Shown: positions 44,551 through 55,402, counted from the first letter of the stretch. The stretch: 64,000 nucleotides of DNA from Anaerolineae bacterium (GCA_022825675.1 JAJDWK010000094.1:124001-188000); one strand, 5' to 3'. Translations and numbers: made by a program. The notes: a model not told the origin generated them from the sequence alone.

Positions 44551-47500
44551 CCGATGACGGTGATGCCGCGCCGCGCCAGCCGCTGATTAAATTCGGCGAT
44601 GTCTTCCCGCTGCAGCTGCTCAAATTGCTTGAAGCGTTCTTGCAGCGAGCCATCAAGCTTGGCGAAGACGGCATACGCCTGCTCGGTCGGCGGGTATTCG
44701 CCCAGCGAGACCACCGCCGGCAGCCCTGCCAGCCGGCGCAGCAAATCCGTGCCCTGGTTGACGCGCCCCGCCCAGCCTTCCCGCAGGTCGGGCAGGAATA
44801 TGCCCGCCTCAATCTCCAGGACGCGCGCCTGCAGGGCGCTCGCCTCCGCCGCCAAATCGCTGCTCGCGCCGGGGGCGAGGCGTTCCGCCAGCTGCCCCAG
44901 CTGCGAGCGGCAGCGGCGCATCGCGTTTATCACCTCGGTCGCCTGGCAATAGCGGCGATAGATGCGCAGCAAGAGCGTATATTGTTGCTCCAACTCTTCC
45001 TGAGATGCGGTTGAAGTTGACTCTTGAATAAGCTCGATAGCCTGCGTCTGCAGGGCACCGTCAACTTCAAGCTCAACGCGATATGCCCCCGGCGCGACTG
45101 TGGGACCGGGCATGCGCTCAAACTGCGGGTCGTCGCCATCAAGCGCGGGCGAAGGCGGCAGGCGCATATCCCAGACGAAGCGATTCCAGCCGCGCTCCGC
45201 CGTCAGGTAGGTGATTGCGCTAGCGGGCTTTGCCTTTTGCTGGCGGTCTTCCGCGCTCAAGCTGCGGAATTCCCGCAGCAGCTCGCCCTCGTTGTCAAAG
45301 AAACGCAGCTTAATGGTATCGGCGGGCAGCTCTGGAAGAAAATAGGCGAGCATGACACCGCGTGGAAGATTCTCGCCAGAATCCAAGAACTCACGCTCGA
45401 CAACATTTTCCGCCGTCCGCCGGTGGATATAGGGTGCCATAACGCCAGTTGAGCTCATGTAAGTCTTGCCGGGCTGGTCAAGCAAGCGGCGGGCGTCGAT
45501 GCTTTCCAGAATCCGTTGGGTGGGGCGCGGCTGCAGCAGCCGGGCGCTTGAGGGCTGCGGGCTATCCGCCAGTTGATGCAAGCGCGACAGGTCATCGAGA
45601 ATCCAGAAAGAGCGCCCGTGGGTAGCCGCTATCAAATCGCCATTCTTGACCAGCAGGTCATAAATCGGGGCGACAGGCAAGTTCAGTTGCAGGCTCTGCC
45701 ACTGCGCGCCGTCATCAAAAGAGATGTACACGCCTGTTTCGCTGCCGGCATAGAGCAGGCTTTGGCGCGCCGGGTCACAGCGGATTACCCGCGTGAAATC
45801 ATCACGGCGGATGCCGGCGTCAATTTGCGTCCAGGATTTGCCGTAATCCACAGTTTTATAAAGATAAGGCGCGTAGTCGTCCAGCTTGTAGCGCGTTGCC
45901 GCCAGGTAGCAGGTCGCGGCGTCAAAGGGCGATGGCTCCAGCATGCTAATCATCGACCATTCGGGCAGGTCCAGCGGCGTGATGTCTTGCCAGCTTGCGC
46001 CGCTGTCGCGGGAAATGTGCAGCAAGCCATCATCCGAGCCCGCCCAAATCAAGCCCGCTTCCAGGGGCGATTCCGCCAGCGCGTAGACGGTGGCATAGAC
46101 CTCAGCCGCGCCCACATCACGATTGATGGGACCGCCGCTGATGCCCAAAGTCGCGGGGTCCGCCCGCGTCAAATCGGGGCTGATTGCCTGCCAGCTCTGC
46201 CCTTCGTCGGTTGATTTGAAGATGCGATTGCCGCCGATGTATAAGGTATCGGCATCGTGCGGGGAGAAGACAATTGGGTAGGTCCAGGCGAAGCGATGCT
46301 GCAAATCCGCCGCCGCCTCGCCCGAAGCCATTTCGGGCCAGGTCGTCACCAGGCGCAGCTGCCCGCTGCTGTGGTCATAGCGCTGCAGGCAGTTGCCGCC
46401 GCCGGGCGAGCTGCCGATGGCACCAACAAAAATCACATCGTCATTATCCGGCTTGACAGCGATGTAGCCGCTTTCGCCGCTGCCAGCGATGAAGCCGTCC
46501 AGCCACATCAGCGAGGACTTGTTGTTGCGGCTGGGCACGGCGACGCTGCTGTTGTCCTGCTGCGTGCCATAGACAAAATAGGGGTCGCGATTGTCGGTCG
46601 CGGCATGATAGAACTGCGCTGTCGGCTGATTAAAAATTGTCGACCAGGAATCGCCGCCATTCAGCGATACACAGGCACCGCCGTCATTGCCTTGCACCAT
46701 GCGTTTGGGGTTGCTGGGGTCGATCCACAGGTCGTGATTATCGCCGTGGGGCGTGCCAATCAAGCCATAGGTTTTGCCGCCGTCTATCGACTTCCAAAAG
46801 CGCAGGTTATTGACATAGACGGTATCGGCATCGCCGGGGTCAGGCGTCAGGTGCATGTAATACCAGGCGCGCGAGATAATGTCGTTGTTGCGCGCGACAA
46901 AGCTCCAACTGTCGCCATAGTCCTCCGAGCGGTACATGCCGCCTTCTTCGTGCTCAATCAAGGCGTAGACGCGCCCGGCTTGTGCCGGGGAGGCGGCGAT
47001 GCCAATTTTGCCCAAAACGCCCTCCGGCAAGCCGGGATTGCCGCTGATGTTCTGCCAGGTGTCGCCGCCATCAGCCGAGCGCCAGATGCCGCTGTGCTCG
47101 CCGCCGCTGCGGATTGTGTAAAAATCGCGATAGGCTTCCCAAATCGCCGCGTAGATGATAAGTGGATTGTTGTCGTCGATGCTCAAATCGACCGCGCCTG
47201 CCGTATCGCTGACAAAAAATACCTGCTCCCAGTTCTCGCCGCCATCGCAAGAGCGGAAGACGCCCCGCTGCTGGTTGCGCCCGAAGGCATGCCCCAGCGC
47301 CGCCACAAACACTGTGTTTGGGTCGCGCGGGTGGATGCGAATCTTGCCAATGTGGCGGGTATCGCTCAAGCCGATGTGCCGCCAGCTGCGCCCGCTGTCG
47401 GTGGATTTGTAGACGCCATCGCCATGCGAGACATCGATGCGGATGGTCGCCTCGCCCGTGCCGGCGTAGATGACATTGGGGTCAGTTTGAGAGACGGCGA

Positions 47501-47708
47501 TAGCGCCCACTGAAGCCGTGTTGAAGTAGCCGTCAGAGATGTTGCGCCAGTATTGCCCGGCGTCCTCCGTTTTCCAAACGCCGCCGGCGCAAGCGCCGAA
47601 ATAGAAGGTGCCGAGCTCTGTCGGGTGCCCGGCGACGGTGACAACCCGTCCGCCGCGGAAGGGACCGATGCAGCGCCAGCGCGCGATATTGTCGAGGGGA
47701 AGGTTCAT
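44547..47708 (-). CDS. BNR/Asp-box repeat (Vps10/sortilin-like) beta-propeller protein
   Basis: A 1053-residue beta-propeller protein. About ten Asp-box motifs occur, such as GVWKTEDAGQYW, GVYKSTDSGRSW, GIWRSADGGDTW, RIFKSTDEGQSW and YLYKTVDYGKSW. Related proteins are often annotated glycosyl hydrolase or sortilin-like; no catalytic residues can be assigned, so function is unknown. The C-terminal ~250 residues are a separate domain (from RPTQRILESID) with a long helix-rich end. Start ATG 47708, after which the first propeller blade begins; the track's start at 47888 lies across the rloA promoter. No signal peptide is visible at this start. Divergent from rloA. Confidence 0.83.
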   Translation of the reverse strand: MNLPLDNIARWRCIGPFRGGRVVTVAGHPTELGTFYFGACAGGVWKTEDAGQYWRNISDGYFNTASVGAIAVSQTDPNVIYAGTGEATIRIDVSHGDGVYKSTDSGRSWRHIGLSDTRHIGKIRIHPRDPNTVFVAALGHAFGRNQQRGVFRSCDGGENWEQVFFVSDTAGAVDLSIDDNNPLIIYAAIWEAYRDFYTIRSGGEHSGIWRSADGGDTWQNISGNPGLPEGVLGKIGIAASPAQAGRVYALIEHEEGGMYRSEDYGDSWSFVARNNDIISRAWYYMHLTPDPGDADTVYVNNLRFWKSIDGGKTYGLIGTPHGDNHDLWIDPSNPKRMVQGNDGGACVSLNGGDSWSTIFNQPTAQFYHAATDNRDPYFVYGTQQDNSSVAVPSRNNKSSLMWLDGFIAGSGESGYIAVKPDNDDVIFVGAIGSSPGGGNCLQRYDHSSGQLRLVTTWPEMASGEAAADLQHRFAWTYPIVFSPHDADTLYIGGNRIFKSTDEGQSWQAISPDLTRADPATLGISGGPINRDVGAAEVYATVYALAESPLEAGLIWAGSDDGLLHISRDSGASWQDITPLDLPEWSMISMLEPSPFDAATCYLAATRYKLDDYAPYLYKTVDYGKSWTQIDAGIRRDDFTRVIRCDPARQSLLYAGSETGVYISFDDGAQWQSLQLNLPVAPIYDLLVKNGDLIAATHGRSFWILDDLSRLHQLADSPQPSSARLLQPRPTQRILESIDARRLLDQPGKTYMSSTGVMAPYIHRRTAENVVEREFLDSGENLPRGVMLAYFLPELPADTIKLRFFDNEGELLREFRSLSAEDRQQKAKPASAITYLTAERGWNRFVWDMRLPPSPALDGDDPQFERMPGPTVAPGAYRVELEVDGALQTQAIELIQESTSTASQEELEQQYTLLLRIYRRYCQATEVINAMRRCRSQLGQLAERLAPGASSDLAAEASALQARVLEIEAGIFLPDLREGWAGRVNQGTDLLRRLAGLPAVVSLGEYPPTEQAYAVFAKLDGSLQERFKQFEQLQREDIAEFNQRLARRGITVIG

Positions 47709-47793
47709 GGGTAGAGCTTTCTGAGTATGTGGGATAAGGATGGGGGATATTGTAGCGTCAATCAACAATCCTATTCCAGTAATAAGATGTTCA

Positions 47794-47821
47794 TTGAATC
47801 CCTGAACAGATAATGTACAAT
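47794..47821 (+). promoter_or_regulatory. promoter of the rloA-rloB pair
   Basis: TTGAAT (47794-47799), a 16-base spacer, then TACAAT (47816-47821), in an AT-rich stretch between BNR and rloA genes. A leader of about 45 bases follows with AAGGAA before the GTG. Confidence 0.5.
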
Positions 47822-47871
47822 GCGGGAAACGAGATTTATTCTCGTTTCGTGTGCGTGAAAGGAATAGAGAC

Positions 47872-49239
47872 GTGCTCATTCGCTTCACTATAGAGAATTT
47901 CCTATCCTTTAAGGATAAGGTGGAATTTTCAATGATTGCGGGAAAAGCTCATAAACATAAGAATCATATTGTTACTAGCGGAAAGCGGGGTGGCTTTCGG
48001 TTGCTCAAGACAGCTGTGATCTACGGACCTAATGCTGCAGGAAAGACAAATCTAATAAAAGCGATGGACTTTGCACGCGATCTGATTACGGGTCGCATGA
48101 TCACTCGACCTACACAAAGTATACCAGTGATGCCTTTTCTCCTAGATAGAAGAGCAGAAGAGAGCCCAACACAGTTTGTATTTGATATCAAATGTGACGA
48201 GAAGAATTACACATATGGATTTTGCTTGGATGCTCAGCGTGTTCATAGCGAGTGGCTGCGAGAAATCCGACCTAGCAGCGAAAGGCTTCTGTTCGAGCGA
48301 GATACTAACGAAGATGGAAACACTAGCGTTCGGTTCGGCACCTTCCCTTTATCCGCAGAACATTCAATGGATTTTCTGGCCTTTACTGCGGCTGGGACAC
48401 GACCGAACCAGCTTTTCCTAACAGAATCTTTGGAACGGAACATAAAGTACTTTCAGAATGTGTACAACTGGTTTGACCGACGCCTCGTACTAATTTATCC
48501 TGATACAAGACCTACGGGAATTCACTTTCGCATGAATATTGATGATGAATTCCAAACAAGGCTTGGAAAGTTAATGAATGTATTTGATGTAGGCATTCAA
48601 GGCGTCGAACTGGAGGAAATCGACTTCGAAAAAGACACGCGATTCCCTACTGAATTAAAGGAGTTCATTCGGAAGACTATACTTGAATTGCCACGACCGT
48701 CTGCAATGCAAGGCTCAGTCCAAATGCACGATACTACATTGCTTTTTGACGTCGACGAAGAAATCGAAATCACGTCTGTAAATCTTCATACGATTCATCG
48801 CGTTGAACACGAGAATCGAGATGTGATTTTCGACATGGCTCAAGAATCTGCCGGAACACAACGCTTATTTAGTCTTGCACCAACCATCCTTGAGTTTTTG
48901 AGCGGAGAAAGCGACCGCGTATATGTAATTGATGAGCTCGACCGTAAACTTCATTCACAGTTGAGTTATGCCATCGTACAGATGTTTCTGGAAAATAGCG
49001 GCCGAGAGCCAAACCAACTCATTGTTACAACACATGAATCCGGACTCTTGGATTTGGAGTTTCTAAGACGAGACGAGATTTGGTTTGTCGAAAAGAATTC
49101 CGAAGGAATATCGACAATGTTTTCGTTGGAGGACTTTGTACCACGGGCAGACAGCGGGATAAGGAATAGATATCTGAAAGGACGATACGGCGCGATTCCT
49201 ATAATTCTGAGTGTTAGCAACTTGGACTGGGCAAAGTAG
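47872..49239 (+). CDS. RloA-like AAA family ATPase (defence-associated)
   Basis: ABC/SMC-like AAA ATPase of 455 residues. It starts LIRFTIENFLSFKDKVEFSM, typical of RloA/AAA_15 proteins. Walker A is YGPNAAGKTN, the signature region is QESAGTQRLFSL, Walker B is VYVIDELDRKLH and the H-loop is IVTTHESGLLD. RloB follows immediately. In other genomes this two-gene unit accompanies restriction-modification loci and resembles abortive-infection ATPase/nuclease pairs. Here no hsd genes adjoin, so it stands alone. GTG 47872 with AAGGAA seven bases upstream. Codon use is far more AT-rich than the flanking genes, suggesting transfer. Defence function is inferred from family and context, not shown. Confidence 0.88.
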   Translation: MLIRFTIENFLSFKDKVEFSMIAGKAHKHKNHIVTSGKRGGFRLLKTAVIYGPNAAGKTNLIKAMDFARDLITGRMITRPTQSIPVMPFLLDRRAEESPTQFVFDIKCDEKNYTYGFCLDAQRVHSEWLREIRPSSERLLFERDTNEDGNTSVRFGTFPLSAEHSMDFLAFTAAGTRPNQLFLTESLERNIKYFQNVYNWFDRRLVLIYPDTRPTGIHFRMNIDDEFQTRLGKLMNVFDVGIQGVELEEIDFEKDTRFPTELKEFIRKTILELPRPSAMQGSVQMHDTTLLFDVDEEIEITSVNLHTIHRVEHENRDVIFDMAQESAGTQRLFSLAPTILEFLSGESDRVYVIDELDRKLHSQLSYAIVQMFLENSGREPNQLIVTTHESGLLDLEFLRRDEIWFVEKNSEGISTMFSLEDFVPRADSGIRNRYLKGRYGAIPIILSVSNLDWAK

Positions 49240-49241
49240 TG

Positions 49242-49892
49242 ATGTCTAGAAGCGGATCCAGACACGCGAAGCGCAAGCCGATAGGATTGACAGAAAGAGA
49301 GACTATCGTCATTGCCACTGAAGGTGAAAAGACCGAACCTGATTACTTCATCTATCTACAGCGCAAATTTCGCAGGGCAAACATTGAAATTGTTCCAAGA
49401 GACTATAGCTGTAGCGATCCAATGCGGGTTCTTGAAGATTTGATCGAATACAAGAATAATGAACCCCTCCGTAGGAACAACACAAAGGAACACTGGATCG
49501 TAATTGATATCAATGGGCGATGTTCAAAGGTAATCGAAAAAGTAGTGCGTAAAGCTGTTTGTAATGGCCTACTTGTTGCGGACAGCAATCCGTGTTTTGA
49601 ACTCTGGCTACTGCTACATCGTAAGCCATTGAGCGACTACACCGACGACCTACTTAAAGAACTACAACAGAATGAGAGAATCGGTAATCGTACAAGGCTA
49701 GAGGTAGAACTTGTCAGGATATGCGGAGAGTATAATAAGAGCGGCATACGTGAATCAGACTTTCTTCCATACATAACAATAGCCATCCAGAATGCTTATA
49801 CAGCAGATATAAAACCCAACTCGCCCTGGATCCTTCGAATTGGCTCCCGCGTCTACAAACTCGTCCAATCCATAATAGACTCCTCCCCCTAA
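49242..49892 (+). CDS. RloB-like protein (TOPRIM-type nuclease candidate)
   Basis: RloB-family protein of 216 residues. It begins with RETIVIATEGEKTEPDYFIYL, the family Glu motif, then HWIVIDINGRC and NPCFELWLLLHRKP. The DxD-like TOPRIM position reads D-I-N here, so its second acidic residue is replaced. RloB is expected to be the nuclease/effector partner of the RloA ATPase. The gene overlaps or abuts rloA: ATG 49242 two bases after the rloA stop, or GTG 49239 within it, hence co-translated. AT-rich like rloA. Its 3' end overlaps that of the convergent glycosyltransferase gene by four bases. Confidence 0.82.
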   Translation: MSRSGSRHAKRKPIGLTERETIVIATEGEKTEPDYFIYLQRKFRRANIEIVPRDYSCSDPMRVLEDLIEYKNNEPLRRNNTKEHWIVIDINGRCSKVIEKVVRKAVCNGLLVADSNPCFELWLLLHRKPLSDYTDDLLKELQQNERIGNRTRLEVELVRICGEYNKSGIRESDFLPYITIAIQNAYTADIKPNSPWILRIGSRVYKLVQSIIDSSP

Positions 49893-51127
49893 CCCACCAC
49901 CCCCTCAACAAGCGCCGCCGCGCGCGCGGGACCGCCCAGCACCGCCATCTCCCGCGCCAGCCGCCGCGCATTCGCCACCACCCAGTCCGCCGCCAGCAGC
50001 GCCCGCGCTCCCTCCCGCAATTGCCCCTGCATCACATCATGCGCCGTCAAATGCAAGCCGACTTTCGCTTCCGCGGCGCGCCGCCCCTGGATGCGCTGAT
50101 CAGCCGCGTGCGGCACGATTATCTGCGGCAAGCCGTGAATCACCGCGCTGTGCGTCGTGCCCATGCCGCCGTGATGTATCATCAGCCGGCAGCGCGGCAG
50201 CACATGTTCATACGGTGCCCAATTCAGCAGGCGCGTTCCCGCTGGCAGCGCCCGCTTGAGCTCCGCCTTCTTTTCTGGCGAGATGGGATTCCAGCCCAGC
50301 GTCACGATTGGGATCATACCCGCGCTGGCGACCGCCTGCGCCGCCCAGCTGTAGAAACCCAAGTCGCCAGTGAAGCTCGTGCCCAGCGTGACCAAGCCCA
50401 GCGGCTGCCCCGGCGGCATATCCAGCAGCCATTGCGGCGGCGCTCCTTCGCCAGGTTCCGCCGCGCCGCCAACAAACTGCGTCTGCGGCAGGAGTGTCGG
50501 CAGTTCCGCTTGATACCAGCCCGGCGTGAAGTAGACGACATGCAGCCGCTCGCTGACGATGGCTGGTGCCACGCCTTTGCTGAAGTTGCTGCCGGCGATG
50601 CCGAAGCGGTCGCAAAGCCGTTGAATCCGCCGCTGGCTGTCGCTGCTCAAATCTCGCTGGACTGGGAAGAGGCTGCGTTCATCCAACGACATCTGGGCGG
50701 GCCAGCCACATATTATCAGCGGAATATCCAGGATTTCCGCCACCAGGGCGGACGCGCTCAAAAACGGGTCGGAGACGATGGCATCAGGCGCGCCGATTTC
50801 GTCTTCCAGGTCGAGCATGGCTTCGACCGCATCGGCGACCAGGTCTTCGCTGAGCCAGGTGTCCAAAGCCCGTTTGTAGCGCAAAGCCACCGCATCCTGC
50901 GGCGTCATCGCTTTTACATCTGGCGGCGGGGGCGGCGGCCACAGCCAGCCGCTTTGACGCATTGAGGCGAACGGGATGCCCTGCCGCGTGATTGCCCCCG
51001 CGAGCGGCGCTTCGCTAAGCCAGAGGATGTCATGCCCGCGCTCGCCCAGCGCCTGCGCGGTTTTGAGGAAGCCGCCCCAATCGCTGTGGCTGTAGAGCGG
51101 TGCCGATACAAACCAAAAAGAAGCCAA
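49889..51127 (-). CDS. family 1 (UGT/MGT-like) glycosyltransferase
   Basis: GT-B glycosyltransferase of the GT1 family, 412 aa, resembling macrolide or glycolipid glycosyltransferases. It starts SFWFVSAPLYSHSDWGGFLKTAQALGERGHDI, the acceptor N-domain. LVTLGTSF opens the donor domain, and NWAPYEHVLPRCRLMIHHGGMGTTHSAVIHGLPQIIVP is the GT1 nucleotide-sugar signature with HHGG. Acceptor unknown; glycolipid or a secondary metabolite are possible. Start is TTG with AAGGGA about nine bases upstream. GC-rich like the resident genes, in contrast to the adjacent rloB. Ends four bases into rloB. Confidence 0.88.
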   Translation of the reverse strand: MASFWFVSAPLYSHSDWGGFLKTAQALGERGHDILWLSEAPLAGAITRQGIPFASMRQSGWLWPPPPPPDVKAMTPQDAVALRYKRALDTWLSEDLVADAVEAMLDLEDEIGAPDAIVSDPFLSASALVAEILDIPLIICGWPAQMSLDERSLFPVQRDLSSDSQRRIQRLCDRFGIAGSNFSKGVAPAIVSERLHVVYFTPGWYQAELPTLLPQTQFVGGAAEPGEGAPPQWLLDMPPGQPLGLVTLGTSFTGDLGFYSWAAQAVASAGMIPIVTLGWNPISPEKKAELKRALPAGTRLLNWAPYEHVLPRCRLMIHHGGMGTTHSAVIHGLPQIIVPHAADQRIQGRRAAEAKVGLHLTAHDVMQGQLREGARALLAADWVVANARRLAREMAVLGGPARAAALVEGVVG

Positions 51128-51148
51128 GCCGCACTGTCCCTTTTCCCG

Positions 51149-54046
51149 CTAAGCTGGCTGCAGCGCTTTCAGATAGGGCGCGAGATAGTGCCCGGTATAG
51201 CTTGCGGGAACACGCGCCACTTCTTCGGGGCTGCCCTGCGCGATTATCTCGCCGCCACCGCCACCGCCTTCTGGACCAAGGTCAATGATATGATCGGCGA
51301 CTTTAATGATGTCGAGATTGTGCTCGATAACAACAATGGTATTGCCGGCATCCGCCAAGCGCTGCAAGACCTGTATCAGCTTTTCTACATCATAAGCGTG
51401 CAGCCCGGTCGATGGTTCATCAAGAATGTACAAGGTATTGCCTGTCGCCCGTTTGGAAAGCTCGCGGCTGAGTTTGATGCGCTGCGCTTCGCCGCCGCTG
51501 AGGGTGGTGGCGGGCTGCCCGATGCGAATATAACCCAGCCCGACTGCATCCAGCGTCGCCAGCTTACGCTGAATCCGCGGCAGATTCTCGAAGAATTCCA
51601 GCCCTTCGCTGACCGTCATCGCCAAGACATCGGCGATAGACTTGCCTTTATACTGCACTTGCAAAGTCTCGCGATTGTAGCGGCTGCCGCGGCAAACCTC
51701 GCATTGCACATAGACATCGGGCAGGAATTGCATCTCAATTTTGATGAGCCCCTGCCCTTCACAATTCTCACAGCGCCCGCCTTTAACATTGAAGCTGAAG
51801 CGCCCCGCCTTGTAGCCGCGGATTTTGCTTTCGGGCAATTCGGCGAAAAGGCTGCGGATGTCATCAAACATTTTGGTATAGGTGCCGGGGTTGCTGCGCG
51901 GGGTGCGGCCGATGGGACTTTGGTCGATATTGATGATTTTGTCGATATTATCGACGCCGTGGATGGCATCATGGGTGCCGGCGCGCTCACGGCTGCGGTT
52001 TATCACCTGCGCCAGGCGGCGGTAGAGCGTCTCCACCACCAGGGAGGATTTGCCGCTGCCGCTAACGCCGGTGACGCAGATGAATTTGCACAGCGGGAAC
52101 GCGACATCAATGCTTTTGAGATTGTTGGCGCGCGCGCCTTTGATTGTCAGATACTCTCCCGAGCCGGGTCGGCGCTGCGGCGGCAGCGGGATCTGAAAGC
52201 GCCCGGAGAGATACGCGCCAGTGCAGCTCTTCTCGCTGCGGGCGACATCCGCTGGCTTGCCCGCCGCGATAACTTCGCCGCCGTTCTCCCCCGCGCCGGG
52301 ACCGAGGTCAATCAGCCAGTCGGAAGAGCGCATGGTATCTTCATCGTGCTCGACGACCAGCACCGTATTGCCCATATCGCGCAGTCCGGTCAAAGTGGCG
52401 ATGAGGCGCTTGTTATCGCGCTGATGCAAGCCGATAGACGGCTCATCAAGCACATAAAGCACGCCGGTCAACTGGCTGCCAACTTGGGTCGCCAGCCGAA
52501 TCCGCTGGGATTCGCCGCCGCTCAAAGTCGCCGCGCTGCGCGAAAGCGACAGATAATTCAAGCCGACATTGCAGAGGAAACCGACGCGCGCCGTCAGCTC
52601 CCGCAGAATTTGACGGGCGATTTTCTGCTCGCGAGCGCTCAAGAGCGCCCCGTCACCGCGCAGAGAGTCTACCCAGTCCCGCAGTTCGTCAATCGGCAGT
52701 TGGGTGATGTCGTGGATTGTTTTGCCACCGATGGTAACCGAGAGCGCTTCGGGCCGCAGCCGCTGCCCGCCGCAAGCGCGGCAGGCGATATCGCGCATAT
52801 AGCCTTGAATGCGGTCGCGGATGAAATCGGAGGAAGTCTGCTGATAGCGCCGCTGCAAATTGGGGATGACGCCTTCATGCTGCGTTGACCAGGTGCGCTG
52901 CTGCCCGCTGGAGTGGTAATAAGTTACATCAAAGCGCTTGCCGCGGGAGCCATAGAGCAGCAAATCCTGATGCTGCCTGCTCAAAGTTTTCCAGGGCGCG
53001 TCCAGCCGAAAGCCGAAAGTGCGCGCCAGGCTCTGGAAGACATTCCAGTTCCAGCCTTTGCGGTCTTCCAAGCCAAAGCCGTTGGCTTTTATCGCGCCAT
53101 CGGCGATGGAAAGCTCTTTGTCGGGCACAATCATATCGGGGTCAATCTCTTGGCTGAAGCCGAGCCCCTGGCAGACGGGGCAGGCGCCGCTGGGCGTATT
53201 AAAGCTGAAGAGGCGCGGCTCTGGCTGGGGTACGCTGCCATGCCCATTGGGGCAAGCCAAATCTTCGCTGAAGAGGTGATCGACCGGATTGTCGCGGTCG
53301 CTAACATCCTGGATTATCAAGCGCCCTTCGCCCTGCTCCAGCGCGGTTTCGACCGCGTCCGTCAGCCGCGTTTCGAAGGCGGTGGCGTCTTCGTATTCTT
53401 CGGGGCGATAGCGGCGCACAATCAAGCGGTCGACCACAATCTCGATGTCGTGCATGACATAGCGATCGAGGTCAATGTCTTCATCGAGGTCACGCACGAT
53501 GCCATCGACGCGCACACGGGCGAAACCCTGCTTGCCGATATCTTGCAGCGCCTTGACATGATTGCCCTTTTTGCGGCGCACCACTGGCGCCAAAACCTGA
53601 ATGCGGCTGTTCTCGGGGAAAGCCTGCACCTGGTCGACGATTTGCTGGGCGCTTTGCGCCGCGACTTCAGCGCCGCATTGCGGGCAATGGGGGATGCCAA
53701 TGCGCGCATAGAGCAGGCGCAAATAATCGTATATTTCGGTTACGGTGCCGACGGTCGAGCGGGGATTGTGGCTGACGCTTTTCTGGTCGATGGAAACGGC
53801 GGGGCTCAAGCCTTCGATTTGGTCGACATCAGGCTTTTCCATCAGCCCCAGGAATTGCCGCGCATAGCTGCTGAGGCTCTCGACATAGCGCCGCTGCCCC
53901 TCGGCGAAGATGGTATCAAATGCCAGCGAAGATTTGCCCGAGCCCGATAGCCCGGTGATGACCACCAGGCGATTGCGCGGGATTTCCACATCGATATTCT
54001 TGAGATTGTGCTCGCGCGCGCCGCGCACGATTATTTTGTCTTGCAT
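51149..54046 (-). CDS. uvrA: excinuclease ABC subunit A
   Basis: DNA-damage sensor ATPase of nucleotide excision repair, 965 residues. Both ABC modules are complete: first Walker [10 protein letters not shown], second GVSGSGKSS, signature LSGGES and [11 protein letters not shown], and Walker [11 protein letters not shown] and [10 protein letters not shown]. The two cysteine zinc modules are present (CPQCGAE; and [10 protein letters not shown], with [10 protein letters not shown]), as are [19 protein letters not shown] and [13 protein letters not shown]. Length is as for typical UvrA. A TATAAT lies ~35 bases upstream within a small inverted repeat. No uvrB/C is nearby. Confidence 0.97.
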   Translation of the reverse strand: MQDKIIVRGAREHNLKNIDVEIPRNRLVVITGLSGSGKSSLAFDTIFAEGQRRYVESLSSYARQFLGLMEKPDVDQIEGLSPAVSIDQKSVSHNPRSTVGTVTEIYDYLRLLYARIGIPHCPQCGAEVAAQSAQQIVDQVQAFPENSRIQVLAPVVRRKKGNHVKALQDIGKQGFARVRVDGIVRDLDEDIDLDRYVMHDIEIVVDRLIVRRYRPEEYEDATAFETRLTDAVETALEQGEGRLIIQDVSDRDNPVDHLFSEDLACPNGHGSVPQPEPRLFSFNTPSGACPVCQGLGFSQEIDPDMIVPDKELSIADGAIKANGFGLEDRKGWNWNVFQSLARTFGFRLDAPWKTLSRQHQDLLLYGSRGKRFDVTYYHSSGQQRTWSTQHEGVIPNLQRRYQQTSSDFIRDRIQGYMRDIACRACGGQRLRPEALSVTIGGKTIHDITQLPIDELRDWVDSLRGDGALLSAREQKIARQILRELTARVGFLCNVGLNYLSLSRSAATLSGGESQRIRLATQVGSQLTGVLYVLDEPSIGLHQRDNKRLIATLTGLRDMGNTVLVVEHDEDTMRSSDWLIDLGPGAGENGGEVIAAGKPADVARSEKSCTGAYLSGRFQIPLPPQRRPGSGEYLTIKGARANNLKSIDVAFPLCKFICVTGVSGSGKSSLVVETLYRRLAQVINRSRERAGTHDAIHGVDNIDKIINIDQSPIGRTPRSNPGTYTKMFDDIRSLFAELPESKIRGYKAGRFSFNVKGGRCENCEGQGLIKIEMQFLPDVYVQCEVCRGSRYNRETLQVQYKGKSIADVLAMTVSEGLEFFENLPRIQRKLATLDAVGLGYIRIGQPATTLSGGEAQRIKLSRELSKRATGNTLYILDEPSTGLHAYDVEKLIQVLQRLADAGNTIVVIEHNLDIIKVADHIIDLGPEGGGGGGEIIAQGSPEEVARVPASYTGHYLAPYLKALQPA

Positions 54047-54072
54047 GCGGCTGCCTGTCCCCAGCTGCCCAG

Positions 54073-54092
54073 CCGCCGAATTATAGCGGCGG
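54073..54092 (-). promoter_or_regulatory. -10 TATAAT of uvrA inside a short inverted repeat
   Basis: CCGCCG AATTATAG CGGCGG: a 6-bp stem flanks the minus-strand TATAAT (54080-54085). A repressor operator is conceivable, and the position over the -10 fits, but no known LexA box is recognised. Confidence 0.4.
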
Positions 54093-54208
54093 ATTCACGG
54101 GAATTGAATTGACAATCCCAAGCCCGCCTGTGTCCCGCGCTCGGCATACAATTTACCCGCCAGACGCGGTATGATGGGACTCAGTGTCAAGCAACTGTTG
54201 AGGTGAAC

Positions 54209-55402
54209 ATGCCAGCGGCATTTCAATGGGATGACCCCTTCCGGCTGGGCGAGCAGCTGAGCGAAGAAGAGCGCATGGTGCGCGATGCCGCGCGCGAGTA
54301 TTGCCAGTCCAAGCTGATGCCGCGCATCCTGCAAGCCAACCGCCACGAGCATTTTGACCGCGATATCTATTACGAAATGGCGGCGCTGGGCATGCTCGGC
54401 GCGACCCTGCCCGAAGAAAACGGCGGCGCTGGCTTGAACTATGTCTGTTATGGCTTGATTGCCCGCGAGGTAGAGCGCGTAGACAGCGGCTATCGCAGCG
54501 CGATGAGCGTGCAAAGCTCGCTGGTCATGTACCCGATTTACGCTTATGGCAGTGACGGGCAGCGCCAGCGCTTCCTGCCCAAGCTCGCTAGCGGCGAGTG
54601 GGTCGGCTGTTTTGGCTTGACCGAAGCGAACCACGGCAGCGACCCCGGCGGCATGGAGACGCGCGCCACCAAGGTGGCTGGTGGCTGGACGCTGCAAGGC
54701 AGCAAAATGTGGATTACCAACGCGCCTATCGCCGATGTCTTTATCGTCTGGGCGCGGGCGTATGGCGATAGCGATGCCGAAGCGGGCGCAATCCGCGGCT
54801 TCATCCTGGAGAAGGGCATGGCGGGGCTATCCGCGCCGGCGATTGAAGGCAAGTTCAGCCTGCGCGCCAGCAGCACTGGCGAAATTGTGATGGACGAAGT
54901 ATTTGTGCCGGACGACAATCTGCTACCGGGCGCGCGCGGGCTGCGCGCTCCTTTCGGCTGTTTGAACCGCGCCCGCTATGGCATCGCCTGGGGCGCGTTG
55001 GGCGCGGCGGAATTCTGCTGGCATGCCGCCCGCCAATATACGCTCGACCGTGTGCAATTCGGGCGTCCGCTGGCGGCGAATCAGTTGATTCAATTTAAGC
55101 TGGCGAATATGATGAGCGATATCGCCCTGGGCTTGCAGGGCGCTTTGCGCGTGGGCAGGCTCCTGGACGCGGGCGCGGCATCGCCAGAGATGATATCGCT
55201 GGTCAAACGCAATTCCTGCGCCAAAGCTCTGGACATCGCGCGCGCTTCCCGCGATATGCACGGAGGCAATGGCATCGCGGACGAATTTCATGTCATCCGC
55301 CATGTGATGAATTTGGAAGCGGTCAACACTTATGAAGGCACCAGTGATATTCACGCGCTCATCTTGGGGCGCGCCCAAACGGGCATACAGGCATTTATGT
55401 GA
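54209..55402 (+). CDS. acyl-CoA dehydrogenase, glutaryl-CoA dehydrogenase-like
   Basis: FAD acyl-CoA dehydrogenase of 397 residues. Family blocks include [68 protein letters not shown], and the end block [42 protein letters not shown]. The SAMSVQSSL and [21 protein letters not shown] sections are those of glutaryl-CoA dehydrogenase, which oxidatively decarboxylates glutaryl-CoA in lysine/tryptophan breakdown; the catalytic Glu is in NTYEG. Start ATG 54209 with GAGG five bases upstream. It stands between uvrA (divergent) and an HMA protein. Confidence 0.88.
   Translation: MPAAFQWDDPFRLGEQLSEEERMVRDAAREYCQSKLMPRILQANRHEHFDRDIYYEMAALGMLGATLPEENGGAGLNYVCYGLIAREVERVDSGYRSAMSVQSSLVMYPIYAYGSDGQRQRFLPKLASGEWVGCFGLTEANHGSDPGGMETRATKVAGGWTLQGSKMWITNAPIADVFIVWARAYGDSDAEAGAIRGFILEKGMAGLSAPAIEGKFSLRASSTGEIVMDEVFVPDDNLLPGARGLRAPFGCLNRARYGIAWGALGAAEFCWHAARQYTLDRVQFGRPLAANQLIQFKLANMMSDIALGLQGALRVGRLLDAGAASPEMISLVKRNSCAKALDIARASRDMHGGNGIADEFHVIRHVMNLEAVNTYEGTSDIHALILGRAQTGIQAFM

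Noticed and set aside
47706-47888. Longer start for the BNR protein (track start 47888)
   Set aside because: The extension lies over the divergent rloA promoter and adds no domain; the first propeller blade starts right after ATG 47708.
47872-49892. Retron, PrrC or type I restriction locus
   Set aside because: No reverse transcriptase, msr/msd or hsd genes are in the vicinity; only the ATPase/RloB pair is present.
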